From Trema orientale (Eukaryota > Streptophyta > Magnoliopsida > Rosales > Cannabaceae), in the NCBI GenBank assembly GCA_002914845.1, contig JXTC01000450.1, forward strand, positions 144,158 to 208,157: DNA of 64,000 nt. Direction: 5' to 3'. A program made the translations under genes and the position numbers. Shown piece after piece: positions 12,961 through 25,095 of this stretch (position 1 is its first letter; every line of letters starts with the position of its first letter). Below the pieces are notes generated by a model that ran no database searches, was not told where the DNA came from, and worked only from the letters and a program-made list of their open reading frames with translations.

Positions 12961-14375
12961 GATGCTTGACCCAATCAACTCTTCTAACTATTGACGAGGT
13001 CCAGCCATGGACGAAGCTTGAAGCTGACTCAATCAGATTCCTCCTCTGCTGTCGACGAAGCTTGAAGCTCGACTCATCTTATTCCTCCTCTTCCATCGAC
13101 GAGCTCCGGCAATTGACAAGCTCGACTCAATCTATAGCAGGTAGCCTCGAAATTTCCTTCTCCTTTTCTCTTTCTCTTCTCTTGCATCTGCATCAGTTTT
13201 ATTCTTTTTCCCAATAAAAGTTCAAACAATTTCTAGAGTTTTAAATTCAAACAATTTCATTTGCATCTGAATTGGAAAATAGATTAGGGTTCTTCCTCGT
13301 AGATTAGGGTTCTCCCTCGTAGACAATTTTTGAGTGTCTTATTACTCTTATCCAAGTGAAAATGATTTTGCTGATGAGGAATTTTGAGTNTGGTTTTTAT
13401 TAGGAACACACAAAATTTTGACATTTTTGGCCAGAACTCCTCTCTCACACTCCTCTTACACTCATACTTTATAGTATATGCCTGTATATATGTAAGCGTT
13501 TCCGGCTCTGCAGTACAACAGGACTCTTTAACTCTCTTATTAATACAAGAGCAGCGGTCTTGATTGTTGTGGTGCCCAATTCTGACAGCTTTGGTAAGTG
13601 ACTATCATTATCAAAACCAAACCCAAATAACATAAGGATATTTCTTCTGCATAAATCTCATTTGTATCCTTCTGCTTAATCACTTATGCTTCTTAATTAT
13701 TTCTTTGTTATTATCTTGTGCTCTCTTGTTGGTATTCTGTTCTTTTTTTTTTTTTCCTGGTGTTTTGTCGTGTTTGTAGTTTGTTTATGTTTGTTTATGT
13801 GTAGTACCGCTCACATACAATATGATCGAGTAACAAGTCAATTAGTTAGTGAACTTAAGATTGTTGGAAGTTTAGTTTTGATGGTAGAAATATATTTCTT
13901 TCCTCTGGTCTTTGGGACTTTTCATGGAATTGCTTGTGGTTTAATGTTAGACCGATTGGGGCCAATGGATTAGAGATGAGTTACCTTGACTTGCTTTACT
14001 GTTTCATTCTTTATAGATTGCATGCGACAAAAATAGTTTTAAATTTTTGCTCATTGTTCTCTCTTTCTCCAGTTGAACCTTTTCCTAATATCAAGTATCT
14101 CCTGTTAATTGATGTGCATGCACTTGGATTAGTAACAGTTGTTTCACACTTGTATTTTTTAATGTTTCTCTTTTTATTTTAAAACTTTATAACAAGTGTT
14201 TCTCTTTTTGTTTTAATAGGTACAAAGGCAAAGATATCTCCGTCATCGCAGGTACTCTAAATGCCATTTTTAGTTTACTTTGGGAGTTAATAGAGTTAGT
14301 ACTTTTTTTTATTTTGATTATTTAGAATACATTATACTAGAGTTAGTTTCTTGATTTTAGCAAACACAATTATAT

Positions 14376-14702
14376 GGCACCTAAACTTGACGAGTGTGAC
14401 GAGGTGGCTTAATGGCCATCTAAGGTAGAGAGCTATTTTATTGACTTACTACATGAGGAAGCAAAGAAAGGCTTTCAAACGTCCACTCTAGATAAGAAAA
14501 CATGGAATGCAATAGATAATGCCATCTTTTCTAGAGATGGCATGAGATATACTGTACCGAAGTTGAAATCCAAGTATAATCGATTGAGAAAAAATTATTG
14601 TGAGTTTTCAGAATTGTTAAGCGAAATAGGTATGGGGTAGGATCCTACCACAAAAACAGTGCTTGCCACTGAGGAGGTTTGGGAGGCTTACTTGAAAGTA
14701 TG
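14376..14702 (+). pseudogene. PIF/Harbinger ORF1, Myb/SANT-like DNA-binding protein, decayed
   Basis: From the ATG the frame reads MAPKLDECDEVA, a stop, then WPSKVESYFIDLLHEE, followed by KKTWNAIDNAIF, KLKSKYNRLRKNY and, after a second stop, DPTTKTVLATEEVWEAYLK. The pattern of a Trp-led helix, a K-rich recognition region (KLKSKYNRLR) and a final VWEAYLK is that of plant Myb/SANT-like (Myb_DNA-bind_3) domains found in PIF/Harbinger ORF1 and L10-interacting MYB proteins. Two in-frame stops are present: TAA near the N-terminus and TAG at the position where the family has Trp (GxxWDP). Downstream sequence after 14702 is not coding. Intron-like sequence with T-rich tracts precedes it (13560-14375). 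This supports the superfamily call for the surrounding element and shows it can no longer supply its own ORF1. Confidence 0.75.
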
Positions 14703-15086
14703 CACATTATCCACTTATCATTTTTAGCACATTATCCACTTATCATTTTTACTAACTTATGTCTCCTATAATTAAAAATTAAATAGCAGTTTTAATGATC
14801 TTTCAAGTAAAGAATTCATTATTGTTTTTTTTTTTTCAAGTAATAATTTTGTATCACTTAAATCTTTATTTTTAATTAAAATAATTAAATTTAGGAAAAA
14901 TAGAAACTGTTTTAAAAAATTCTCAATCAAACACAAATTCCTTATTTCCGAATTCAAAAACTATTCGAAAACACTTTTACCAAACGAATTTTCAAATTTT
15001 CAAAAGTTTGAATGCAACCCTTGTTTTAGATAGGATCTTACTTTTTGAAAACTTTGTTTTCAAATCCTATACTAAACGAGTCCTTA

Positions 15087-15690
15087 GTTATTTTGTTAGT
15101 CACTATATTAACTTTTTAAAATATTGAAAATATGCAATCTATATCAAAATATTGAAAATTTGTCATCCATATTACTATAAACTTAGTCACTTTATTATTC
15201 GTATTACTACAAAATTAGTTATTTTGTTAGTCACTATCTTAACTTTTTAAAATATTGAAAATATGCAGTCCATATTAAAATATTGAAAATATGTCATCCA
15301 TATTATTAGAAACTTAGTCACTTCATTATTCGTATTACTAGAAATTTAATCATGTTGTTAGTCATTATCTTAACTTTTTAAAATATTAAAAATATGCAAT
15401 CCATATCAAAATATTGAAAATATGTCATCTATGTTACTAGAAAATTAGTCACTTCATTATTCATATTACTAGATACTTAGTCGTTTTGTTAGTCACTATC
15501 TTAATTTTAAAATATTGAAAGTAGACAATCCATATCAAAATATTGAAAATATGTCATCCATATTATTAGAAACTTAGTCACTTCATTATTCGTATTTAAA
15601 ATATGAAAATTTGTCATCTATATTATTAGAAACTTAGTCACTTTATTATTCTGTATTACTATAAACTTAGTCATTTTATTACTAGACATG
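15087..15690. repeat. 131-bp AT-rich tandem array, right part (copy A)
   Basis: Continuation of the array at 9440-9689 after the PIF/Harbinger insertion. Units repeat acttagtcacttcattattc, tagtcactatcttaac and atattgaaaatatgtcatcc phrases. Confidence 0.8.
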
Positions 15691-16135
15691 GTGTCTAGTC
15701 ACTCGACACTGAAGTCTTGTGGAATTTTAAAATTTAGCAGATTTGCTAGACATGGTGTCTAGTGACTCTTAAGGAAATGGTCGTGCAAGCTAGATATGAC
15801 GTCTAGCCACTCGAAGGAACGGTCGAGCAAGCTAGACATGGTATCTAGCCATTCGACCTCGAAGTCTAGTAGAATTTCAAAATTCGGCAGAGCTGCTAGA
15901 CATAGTGTCTAGCCACTCGAAGGCACAGTCGAGCAAGCTAGACATGTTGTCTAGTCACTCGACACCGAAGTCTAGTAGAATTTTAAAATTCAGCAGAGCT
16001 GTTAGACATGGTTTCTAGTATCTCGACGGCACGGTCGATCTAGCTAGACATGTTATCTAGCCCCTCTAACACTGAAGTCTAGTAGCATTTTAAATTTTAG
16101 TAGAGCTGCTAGACATGGCGTCTAGCTTCTCAACG
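15690..16135. repeat. CTAGAC/CTCGAC array with attcagcagagctg units (copy A)
   Basis: Units of about 120 bp combine gctagacatggtgtctag, cactcgacaccgaagtctag, tagaattttaaaattc and agcagagctg phrases. The array ends in a phrase like ctcaacggaattatcctgta. The matching array in copy B is at 24545-25095. Confidence 0.8.
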
Positions 16136-17341
16136 GAATTATCCTGTAAATGTTATTCAATTCAATGTAATTTGAAATACACACAATACATTACATACCA
16201 ATATAATTCAAGTCCAACACTAAAAAAATATACTTTTTTTTAATGACTACACATTTGTCTTTATTGCCTAGACAAAAATATTGAGTAAAAATTGTGCATT
16301 ATGGAAAATGACTCGACAAAAGAGTCTAGTATACCAGACAGGTGTGTCTAAAACGCTAAATAAATATGTCTAGGATGGTCGAGTGCCTAATTCAATAGTG
16401 TTGATATACTACTCGACAGAGACTTCTAGCATGGTCGAGGTGTTGTCGAGCGACTAGGTCGACATTGATTGTGATATTGCTCGACAATGGTTTCAAGTAT
16501 TGTCTAGAAAGTATGGCATGTCGAGCGCTCGATATGATGTTTAGCAACTCGACAAAGTGTCTAGAAATTCGATACCCTTGTCTAGCCAAATCTGGGCGTC
16601 TTCTTCGACCCAAATCATCGTATTATGCAATTCCGAGTACTAGAGATGAGCTTTCTAAAGTCAAAAATTACCAATAAAATATTGAGATATTGTATGTTTT
16701 GAATTATAAATTATTTGTATCACTTTTCGTGTAAAAGACAAGCAAGCAGGTAACATATTTTAAATTATTCTAGAGGTGTGTCAATCTCGTTTTACTATTA
16801 CACGACACGTTTATTAAATACGTTGTCGTTTGACATATTTAATACTCGTTTCGTGTTGGTGTTTTTAAGTTTTTCACACATTTAATAAATTTATCGTGTA
16901 TATGTTAAGGTATAATTGTCTCGTGTCAAAATTGTATCGATATGAATATGAGATGATTATATGAATTACCAATCATGTACATTCTCCAATTCTTTGATTT
17001 GATAAATTATTTATTTGCTACAATAATATAGACATTTTGTAATTCGATTATCAGATGGACTAGTTTTTATAATGCGCTTATTTTATCAAATAGAATTCCT
17101 ATTTTGATCCAAAAATAAATGTATATATTAACTTTCCCTTGGAAGGGGAAAAAAAAATACTAGCAAAGAACGAACGACGTGAAGTTTTTTTAACTAAAGA
17201 AGTAGATTGACGACCGACTTTCTCTGGGAAAAACCCTAATAAAAAGGGCAGGGCAACTAACGCTTCCCTTTTTCAATCAAATTTCAGGATCTTAATCAAA
17301 AAGTTACAGTAGCCTCAGGAGGAGGAGAAGAAGAAGAAACG

Positions 17342-17599
17342 ATGTCGTACGACGACGTGGAGATCGAAGACATGGAGTGGAGTGAAGAACTCAAAGCGTA
17401 CACATACCCATGCCCGTGCGGAGACTTGTTCCAAATCACCAAGGAAGACCTCAGGCTAGGCGAGGAGATCGCTCGGTGCCCTAGCTGTTCTCTCTACATA
17501 ACTGTCATCTACAACATCGAAGATTTCTCTACCCAATCCGATCAGAGAACCAACAAGGCTATCGACCCCTCGAAACAGAATCCCATCACCGTTGCTTGA
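17342..17599 (+). CDS. DPH3: Diphthamide biosynthesis protein 3 (DPH3/KTI11), CSL zinc-finger
   Basis: An 85-residue protein, the usual size for plant DPH3, encoded in one exon. The start is the first ATG after a purine-rich leader (gaggagaagaagaagaaacg). Residues 1-60 form the CSL-type zinc-binding domain: an acidic N-terminus ([11 protein letters not shown]), then the CPC pair (Cys24, Cys26) and the CPSCSL motif (Cys46, Cys49), the four expected ligands. In other eukaryotes DPH3 donates electrons to the DPH1-DPH2 iron-sulfur enzyme that starts diphthamide modification of elongation factor 2, and it also acts with Elongator in tRNA wobble-uridine modification; it is cytosolic. The tail after residue 62 is polar and unstructured. 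The upstream 660 bp are shared with the broken copy at 5146, so both may have had the same promoter. All ligands are intact, so this is probably the working copy in the region. Confidence 0.93.
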   Translation: MSYDDVEIEDMEWSEELKAYTYPCPCGDLFQITKEDLRLGEEIARCPSCSLYITVIYNIEDFSTQSDQRTNKAIDPSKQNPITVA

Positions 17600-18032
17600 A
17601 AATCCAGGTTCATCATCTATTATTTCATTTCTCTTTTTTTTGCATCCAATAGAAATTTCTAATTTTCATACGATTTATTAGAATATGGTGGGATTTTGAT
17701 TTTGATTATAATTATTTTTTGGAATTCTGGACACCTTTTCTGGTATTTACATCATAATAATCAACTCAATTTAAATTTTATTAAGGATAGGAATTGAAAA
17801 CAATAGTAATAATAATTAGTAACCAGACAATCTATTCCTCGGTTGCGTATGAGCGACGTTTTTGAATTTGGGTTTATCTCGAATAATGTTAGAAAATATG
17901 TATATCTATTTGAAAAGTTTGCAAAATATTTTATTATTCTACTTATTCTATCCGAGAACCAATTTGAAATTAGACCGATTGTATTGTAGAGAAACCATTG
18001 CTTCGGGTGTTAATTTACCTTACTAGGTTTTT

Positions 18033-18076
18033 ATAAATAATAAATAAATAAACAAATAAATAAATAAATAAATAAA
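18033..18076. repeat. AAAT microsatellite
   Basis: A run of about ten AAAT units with one AAAC interruption, in the 3' flank of DPH3. Confidence 0.9.
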
Positions 18077-18879
18077 TTTTATTATATTATTAGAAAATTT
18101 TAAGCTAGCAAGCACATATAGAAATTGTTGCAACCCCTTTTCAAATGAGAAAAATGATTGTATTAGAATTTAGTATGATTATGCATACTCATATGTGTTT
18201 TTTTTGAGATCACAACCTATACTTTGGGCCCATATGAATGGACGAATGTGATGCAGTGCGACTGTCACTAGCAGAACTTTTTTCTTTATGTAACCACTCT
18301 TTTTGGCTAGTCTATGAATAAGTTGGAAGTAATGTTGTGTCTTACAGTGGACTTGGCTGGAGGTGGTTAAGCAATGAAGGGATTCTTTCCAAATTTTAAT
18401 GGAGCTTTTTGACTTGTTATGAAGATGAAGATGGAAGTGAGAAATGGGTTTTGTTTTGTCTTTTTTGGGTATTTATAACGAGAGAAGAAGAACGAGCAAT
18501 ATATGTTGAGAGAATATTATTTAGTTAGGACTTAGGATCATATTGTTGCGTGAAATTTTTTATGTACAAGGCTCAGAAACTATTTGTTTATTAACTTATA
18601 ACGATGATAAAATACATGTATCTTCATAGTTTATGCCTGTTGTCTTTTTATTTATTTAAATATTTTTCACAGTCAGTTCTACATGGATGAGTCGTTCTTA
18701 GTATGTGACAATTTTTTAATAGAAGTAAACCTTTATGTGCAAATGAACAAAACAAACCTTTTTGCCTAAACCTGTTCTAGAATTGAGAAAACACAGGGGA
18801 GGCTCTCTAAATGTTTTGAGGATGAATGAAGTAACACAATTTGAATCAAATATAGTTGCATACTTTAATTTAATTCAGA

Positions 18880-19396
18880 GATGTAAAGTAGGCCGCGTTG
18901 GGGCGGCCCACACGGGCTTTGTATCGGGTTAGTCCTTATTCCTATCGAGCAGTCCAGCACAGTTCACAGGCCCAACACACATTTTATGCGAGCTTAAATG
19001 GGCTATGCTTATGCACACATCATATGGGTCTATACAGGTTGAAATGCATGCCTAATTTAGTTGTTATTTTATACTTTAAAATATCAAATATATGAAAATA
19101 AGAGAATAAATAATATTAAAAGTATATAAATGAAAATATTTAATTAAGATTTTTTATAAAATTTTTAATTAAAAAATATAATTAAAATTATGTATAAAAT
19201 AGCTAAATGCGAGCCTGTAAAAATGTGGGTCGATCTGGGCCGATGGGCTTATTGCTGAGATTCAACTCGGTCTCTACCATATGTATCGAGCCCGCTCAAA
19301 CCTGCATTAATGTGGGTCGAGTAAGTATCGTGTTTTTCCCTTCAAAATTTAGGTCGGCCTACAAAACCAGGCCCGCATTGATATCTCTATATGAAG
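18880..19396. mobile_element. Possible non-autonomous hAT-like element with GGCC-rich ends
   Basis: The left edge reads agagatgtaaagtaggccgc and the right edge reverse-complemented reads agagatatcaatgcgggcc, an imperfect inverted repeat. Both ends are rich in gggcc and gtcgag phrases around an AT-rich centre, as in plant hAT MITEs. No matching 8-bp target duplication was found, so the call is tentative. Confidence 0.4.
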
Positions 19397-19605
19397 GAAG
19401 TAAAATCTAAACTAATTAAATATTCATTTTGTCGGCACTTGATTTAGTCATTTGGTAAGATGGAAATTTAATCGAAGCTCTCCTTTTTTTTTCACGTTTT
19501 ATTAATAAATTTTACACCTAAACTTGAGTCTGGCCAAAAATACTCTGATTACATTTTCCACTAACTTGAACCTGAAAATTCTGACAGGATGTTCATGTCT
19601 AAAAA

Positions 19606-20788
19606 CATCTCCAATGGGTAATGAAAATGCTAAGGTTTAGTATTTGGCTAAAAAATATATCTTCAATGATATCCTATATTTGGTTTAATTTTTAGCATAT
19701 GCTATTTGTTGTCCTAAATATAGCACAAGAGAAGCACATGCAAAATTTTAGCATGTGATATAATTTATAATATCTTTTGAATAAATTGAAATTTTTATTC
19801 AACAAATAAATAATTCAGTACAATAATCTACTTGATACAATAATCGAAATACAAATAACTCATTGAAGTAAATGAATAATCAGCAAAACTATTGTATTCG
19901 ACAAACGATTTGGGAGAAAATACAAAACTTAACAAAGGATATGACTGGAGCTTTATGAGATATGTCTCTTCGCTCTTCAAAATTATCCTCTGCCACTAGA
20001 GTTGTTCTTTCAACTAATATTGTGACGGATCTTTTGCATAAATCAATCTTGAACCGCATAGAATCTTCTAGATCTCTCCTAGAAAAGTCTTAAATATAAA
20101 AAAAATAGTCATGGAAGATTGCATGGAAATAAAGAAAATAAATAAAACCCACACATATCTATAATTAGGTAGGACAAAACACCCATATATCTCAATCTAG
20201 GATGACTCGTGCCTTTGCACATAAGGAATGACTATTGAAAACGAAAAAAGGAAAAAAAAAAAAACAACAAAATAAAAAATCCGGAAAAATCTTGCTGTAT
20301 GGATGAAAGAGATTTCTTTAGAGGAGAAAAGAGTGGCTAGATATAATTTATAATATTGCTTCTAGTTTAAATACAAAATATTCATATGGTTCACAAAATC
20401 GTCAAATTCAATGCACGTATATATATTTTTCATTAAATTTTATTTATAAGTTTATTCTTATATAAATTAAAATAATTAAAATTAATAATAGAATAAAACT
20501 TCATTTACAATTTTTTTACATTGATCACTTCGTTCATTTATGTACAATACGAGTTATTCAAATTGGTAAGTAAAGTTAGTCTTTATGATGAGTAATTAGA
20601 TGATAAAATAATAAGGGTTGATGGTAGAAAAAAGATAATTTATAAATAAAAAAATTTTAAAATACAAAATAGCATTTTTTTTTAGCATATACTATATTGG
20701 AGCAAAACTCAAAAAATGCGTATTAAATTTAGTATATCACATTGAATCTTAACATAGTATATTATTTTAGTATAATTCTTCGGAGATA
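19606..20788. mobile_element. 1.2-kb non-autonomous TIR element (copy B)
   Basis: Copy B counterpart of 5455-6609. The left end is catctccaatgggtaatg and the right end is a degenerate inverse of it. No coding capacity was seen. Confidence 0.5.
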
Positions 20789-23100
20789 GTATAAGTAGTA
20801 TGTATACCTATCTATGGTATGAGTCAATTAAGTAGCGCAGACCCTGCTTCGATTGTGCTTCACCATGGAAAAGCAAATAAGTAGAATCACTGAGGTGGCT
20901 GATATGATTACGACCTGATTTCTAAATGATATAACATCCTCCCAAAAGCATAGGTGATTAGAGAATGGTGAAACCTTTTACTAGTAAACTGCTCCTAACA
21001 ATCTTTCCAACCTTAAGTGAGATGAAGTTCAAGCCTCAAAGATTATTGTTTTCTTTGTTTTTTTGTTTTTTTGTTTTCTTCTTTTTTTCATTTTTTGGTT
21101 TTTTCTTGAGTAATATGAGGAGGAGAAACGTTAGAACCCATTAATTAGACTTAACATGTTGAAAAGAGGTGATGAATTGACTACGAAATATGTACCAAAT
21201 TAAAATTTATGGAACCATTCATAACATTTAGGGAAATTTGCTGAAATTGATCCCCTTAACTAGACCCATTCTAAAAGTTTTAGTATGAATACACCCTTTT
21301 TAAGAAATAAGAGTGGAATGATTTATATGCCCCTCATTTCAAATAAATAAAAAACTAAATTTAAAGGAAAAAAATAATTAGCTCTTTTTTTTTTCCGTCA
21401 TCTTCGTCTTCTTCTTACGTTTTTTCATTTTCTTTTTCTCATCTTAGCCGAAAATAAGAAAACATCTAAACTCACGAATTTCTTCATATATCTTGAAGAA
21501 CATGGCCATCCTCCTCATTATACTTTCCTCTTTAAGTTTCCTCTGATTGCACTGTTTAAGTTTTAAATTAATATTTAATCTTTGCTAAAACTTTTATTTG
21601 ATTGATAGATTAAAAAGTATTATTATAGTATGATTTAAAACTACAGTGAAAAATATGAACCTTGTTACCATTTTTTGAGTTTGAAAAGCTTTGAACTATA
21701 GCCGAAATTGCAAAAAACGCATATCCAGGTCGAAGACGATACCCAGATTTTGCTAGGCAGGGGTATCGAGCTGCTAGACACCCCGTCGAGCGCTCGACAA
21801 GTTGTACATTTTCAACTATGCTTGACACCACTGTCAAGCCATGTCTCAACTATTATCAACTTAAGCGATCGATACCTTCTCAATTATGCTAGACACACGT
21901 GTCAAGCAATATCTCATCTATTGCCGATATAGGCACTTGACACTATCATGACCATGCTTGACACCTTGTCTAGAAGGTTCGACAGTAGGATTGAGTGACT
22001 AGACACCATTGTCTAGCCAGTTTCCAGAATGTAAAATAGTTATTTGACACCACATTTAGAGCACTTCACGGTATTTTCTAGTCATTACACGTATGCCATA
22101 CTATGCATAAATGCCTAGCCATTGTTATAGTGAAAATAAGCTCATCGATCCTTACTATTGTAAATGTTATTAATTACTTTATTATCTACGTAATTATATC
22201 TAGTAACTTGACACTATTGATGACATTGCTGTCTAGTAGCCTTGTAAGATTAAGGAGAATAGCTCAACCTAATTATCTAGTGACTTGACAATATTGTGGA
22301 GTAACTTTGATAGAGTGTCCTAAATATTATATGGTATTTGTGATTTATATCGCTAGACATGATGTCTGGTAGCTCGACACAAATGTCTAGCTCTCTAGAT
22401 AGGGTGTCAGATCACATAATTATATATTTTTTCTCTCATAATTTAGCTTTTTAATCATATTGAGATGTGTCGATCTAAATATATTTCAAGATAAATTAAT
22501 AATTATTCAAACAATCATGAATATTGATAGGTTGGAGAGACAAATGTAAACTGTACTCTTTTTCCATTCGCTAATGTTTAATTTGTCCCATTGAATTTTC
22601 CAAATAAGGTTATTAATGACACAATTTTAGTAAAATATTACAAGAATATTGTACTCATTTTTATACACTAAGATGTTCACCCATATGATTTTACTTAGGT
22701 TTTGATGAGGCTTTTTTGTATTAATAGCAGAAATAAGAATATTGTGTTTTATTTAGGTTTTTGTTAGTAGTTTAGAGAACTTATTTGGGGAGGTATTAAG
22801 GTTCATTAGTTTTTCCTAGATTTTGAAAACATTTTATTGAAAATTATACTAGACATAGTGTCAAATGTCCGAGACATGGTGTTTAGTATCTAAAAAAATT
22901 TGTCCAACCACTTGACATCATTGAAAATAATGTTCTATAAAATAGCTAGACATGGTATCTGGTAGCTCGACTCATTAGTTGAGTATTCCAGACATGTCGT
23001 CTAGCCCCTAGACACTGTTATTCAGGCATCCTATATAGAGTTGTCATTTTGTTAGAATGAACACGAACTAGCCTTTTTTTTTGTTAGCAACCTAGAAACT

Positions 23101-23592
23101 GACTAGACATGGTGTCTGGTTGCTCGACATAGTTGTCTAGCATTCCAGACAATGTGTCTAGCTGCTAGATATGTTTGTCAAGTGAATAAATAATAATATA
23201 CAAAATAGTTTGACATGATGTCTGGTTGCTCGACATAATTGTCTAGCGTTCTAGACAATGTGTCTAGCAGCTAGACATATTTGTCGAGTGAATAAATAAT
23301 GATCTACAAAATGGCTAGACATGGTGTCTAGTTGCTCGACATAGTTGTCTAGCGTTCCAAACAATGTGTCTAGCTGTTAGACATATTTGTAGAGTTAGTA
23401 AATAATGTTCTGCAAAATGGCTAGACATGGTGTCTGCTTGCTCGACATAGTTGTCTAGCATTCCAGACAATGTGTCTAGCCACTAGACACGTTTATCGAG
23501 TGAGTAAATAAAGATATACAAAATGACTAGACATGGTGCATGGTTGCTCGACATAGTTATCTAGTGTTCCAGATAATGTGTCTAGTATTCCA
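23101..23592. repeat. 106-bp tandem array, CTAGAC type (copy B)
   Basis: About 4.6 units with starts near 23101, 23207, 23312, 23419 and 23525. They carry the same phrase order as the copy A array. Confidence 0.85.
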
Positions 23593-23599
23593 AATATAG

Positions 23600-24545
23600 T
23601 CACTAACTTAATGAGATTTGAACTTACATGTTAAAAATGTGACATCCATTTTGAAAAATATATCATCCATATTACTAGAAACATAGTCACTTCGTTATTC
23701 GTATTACTAGAAACTTAGTCATGTTGTTAGTCGCTATTTTAACTTTTTAAATATTGAAAATATGCAATCTATATCAAAATATTAAAAAATATGTCATCCA
23801 TATTATTAAAAACTTAGTCACTTCATTATTCGTATTACTAGAAACTTAGTCATTTTGTTAGTCACTATCTTAACTTTTTAAAATATTGAAAATATATCAT
23901 CCATATTACTAGAAAGTTAGTCACTTCATTATTCGTATTACTACAAACTTTGTCATTTTCTTAGTAACTCTCTTAACTTTTTAAAATATTAAAAATATAC
24001 AATCTATATCAAAATATTGAAAATATGTCATCCATTTTAATAGAAACTTAGTCACTTCATTATTCGTATTATTGCAAACTTAGTCATTTTCTTAGTCACT
24101 ATCTTAAGTTTTTAAAATATTGAAAATATACAATCCATATCAAAATATTGAAAATATGTCATCTATATTACTAGAAACTTAGTCATTTCATTATTCGTAT
24201 TACTACAAACTTAGTCATTTTCTTAGTCACTATCTTAACTTTTTAAAATATTGAAAATATGCAATCCATATCAAAATATTGAAAATATGTCATCCATATT
24301 ACTAAAAACTTAGTCACTTCATTATTCGTATTACTAGAACTTAGTCATTTTGTTAGTCACTATCTTAATTTTAAAATATTGAAAATATGCAATCCATATC
24401 AAAATATTAAAAATATGTTATCCATATTACTAGAAACTTAGTCACTTCATTATTCTTACTTAAAATATTGAAAATTTCTCATCTATATGACTAGAAACTT
24501 AGTCACTTTACTATTCGTATTACTAGAAACTTAGTCATTTTGTTA
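23600..24545. repeat. 131-bp AT-rich tandem array, uninterrupted (copy B)
   Basis: About seven units. The phrase cttcattattcg recurs near 23821, 23924, 24054, 24186, 24317 and 24442, spacing about 102-132 bp. This is the empty-site version of the array split by the PIF/Harbinger element in copy A. Confidence 0.85.
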
Positions 24546-25095
24546 CTAGATATGGTGTCTAGCCACTCGACACTGAAGTCTAATAGAATTTTAAAATTCA
24601 GTAGAGCTGCAAGATATGATGTCTAGTGACTCGAAGGAACGGTCGAGCAAGTTAGATATGACGTCTAGCCATTCGAAAGAACGGTCGAGCAAGCTAGACA
24701 TGGTATTTAGCCACTCGACCTCAAAGTCTAGTAGAATTTTTAAAATTCGCCAGAGCTGCTAGACATGGTGTCTAGCCAGTCGAAGGCACAGTCGAGCAAG
24801 CTAGATATGTTGTCCAGTCACTCGACACCGAAGTCTAATATAATTTTAAAATTCAGCAAACAGCTAGACATAGTATCTAGTGACTCGAAGGAACAGTCGA
24901 GCAAGCTAGATATAGTGTCTAGCCACTCGACCTCGAAGTCTAATAGAATTTTAAAATTCAGCAGTGCTGTTAGATATGGTTTCTAGTGTCTCGACGGCAC
25001 GGTCTCTAGACATATTGTCTAGCCCCTCAACACCGAAGTCTAGTAGCATTTTAAATTTCAGTAGAGCTGCTAGACATGACATCTAGCTTCTCAAC
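24545..25095. repeat. CTAGAC/CTCGAC array with attcagcagagctg units (copy B)
   Basis: Same unit structure as 15690-16135, with roughly one more unit. A short open frame across it (about 24765-24986) is made only of the repeat phrases and is not a gene. Confidence 0.8.

Larger units (their letters stand above)
9690..15083. mobile_element. PIF/Harbinger-type element, 5.4 kb, non-autonomous
   Basis: The left terminus is AGGCCCGTTTGGTATCAGA; the right terminus reverse-complemented is GGACTCGTTTAGTATAGGA. It is flanked by TTA at 9687-9689 and 15084-15086. The empty site is visible in copy B and in neighbouring repeat units (aaacttagtcattttgttag), so the insertion can be read directly. TTA duplications and these termini fit PIF/Harbinger. 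Inside are an antisense open frame of unknown origin (9861-10064), a satellite-like array (10900-12055), low-complexity purine-rich DNA (12055-12480) and a decayed Myb/SANT ORF1 near the right end. No DDE transposase was found, so the element probably depended on a partner. It contains an N at 13390. Confidence 0.85.
4483..16376. repeat. Tandem segmental duplication, copy A
   Basis: This segment can be followed phrase by phrase into 16676-25340. Both start at a phrase like attgagatattgt and share the DPH3 upstream region, DPH3, a 1.2-kb TIR element and the large CTAGAC element. Both leave homology just after a phrase ending atgtctagg. Copy A lacks about 1.9 kb that copy B has after DPH3 and carries a private 5.4-kb PIF/Harbinger insertion. 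After correcting for these two indels the copies are about equal in length (6.5 and 6.8 kb). Percent identity was not computed. Confidence 0.85.
7050..16675. mobile_element. Large CTAGAC/CTCGAC element, copy A (interrupted)
   Basis: Order from the left: an end region of about 500 bp; a CTAGAC/CTCGAC-rich zone (7590-8260); a 106-bp tandem array (8944-9432); a 131-bp AT-rich array; a second CTAGAC array (15690-16135); and a distal zone to 16675. The reverse complement of 7540-7620 matches 16555-16600: both have GATACCCTTGTCTAGC then a TGGGC phrase. This indicates long terminal inverted repeats of several hundred bp. No transposase is visible. Long TIRs suggest a Mutator-like or foldback element. 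The right end is cut at 16675, where copy B begins, and a PIF/Harbinger element interrupts the 131-bp array. Confidence 0.55.
17681..19585. other. DPH3 3' flank present only in copy B
   Basis: Copy A jumps from a gatttattaga phrase directly to an atgtctaa phrase, whereas copy B has 1.9 kb between them. No clean terminal repeats were found at the two edges, so a deletion in copy A is more likely than an insertion in B. No gene is recognised inside. It contains an AAAT microsatellite and a GC-richer hAT-like piece. Confidence 0.6.

Noticed and set aside
16392-16677. Overlapping open frames on both strands at the duplication junction
   Set aside because: They are made of CTAGAC/CTCGAC repeat phrases and TIR sequence, not a gene.
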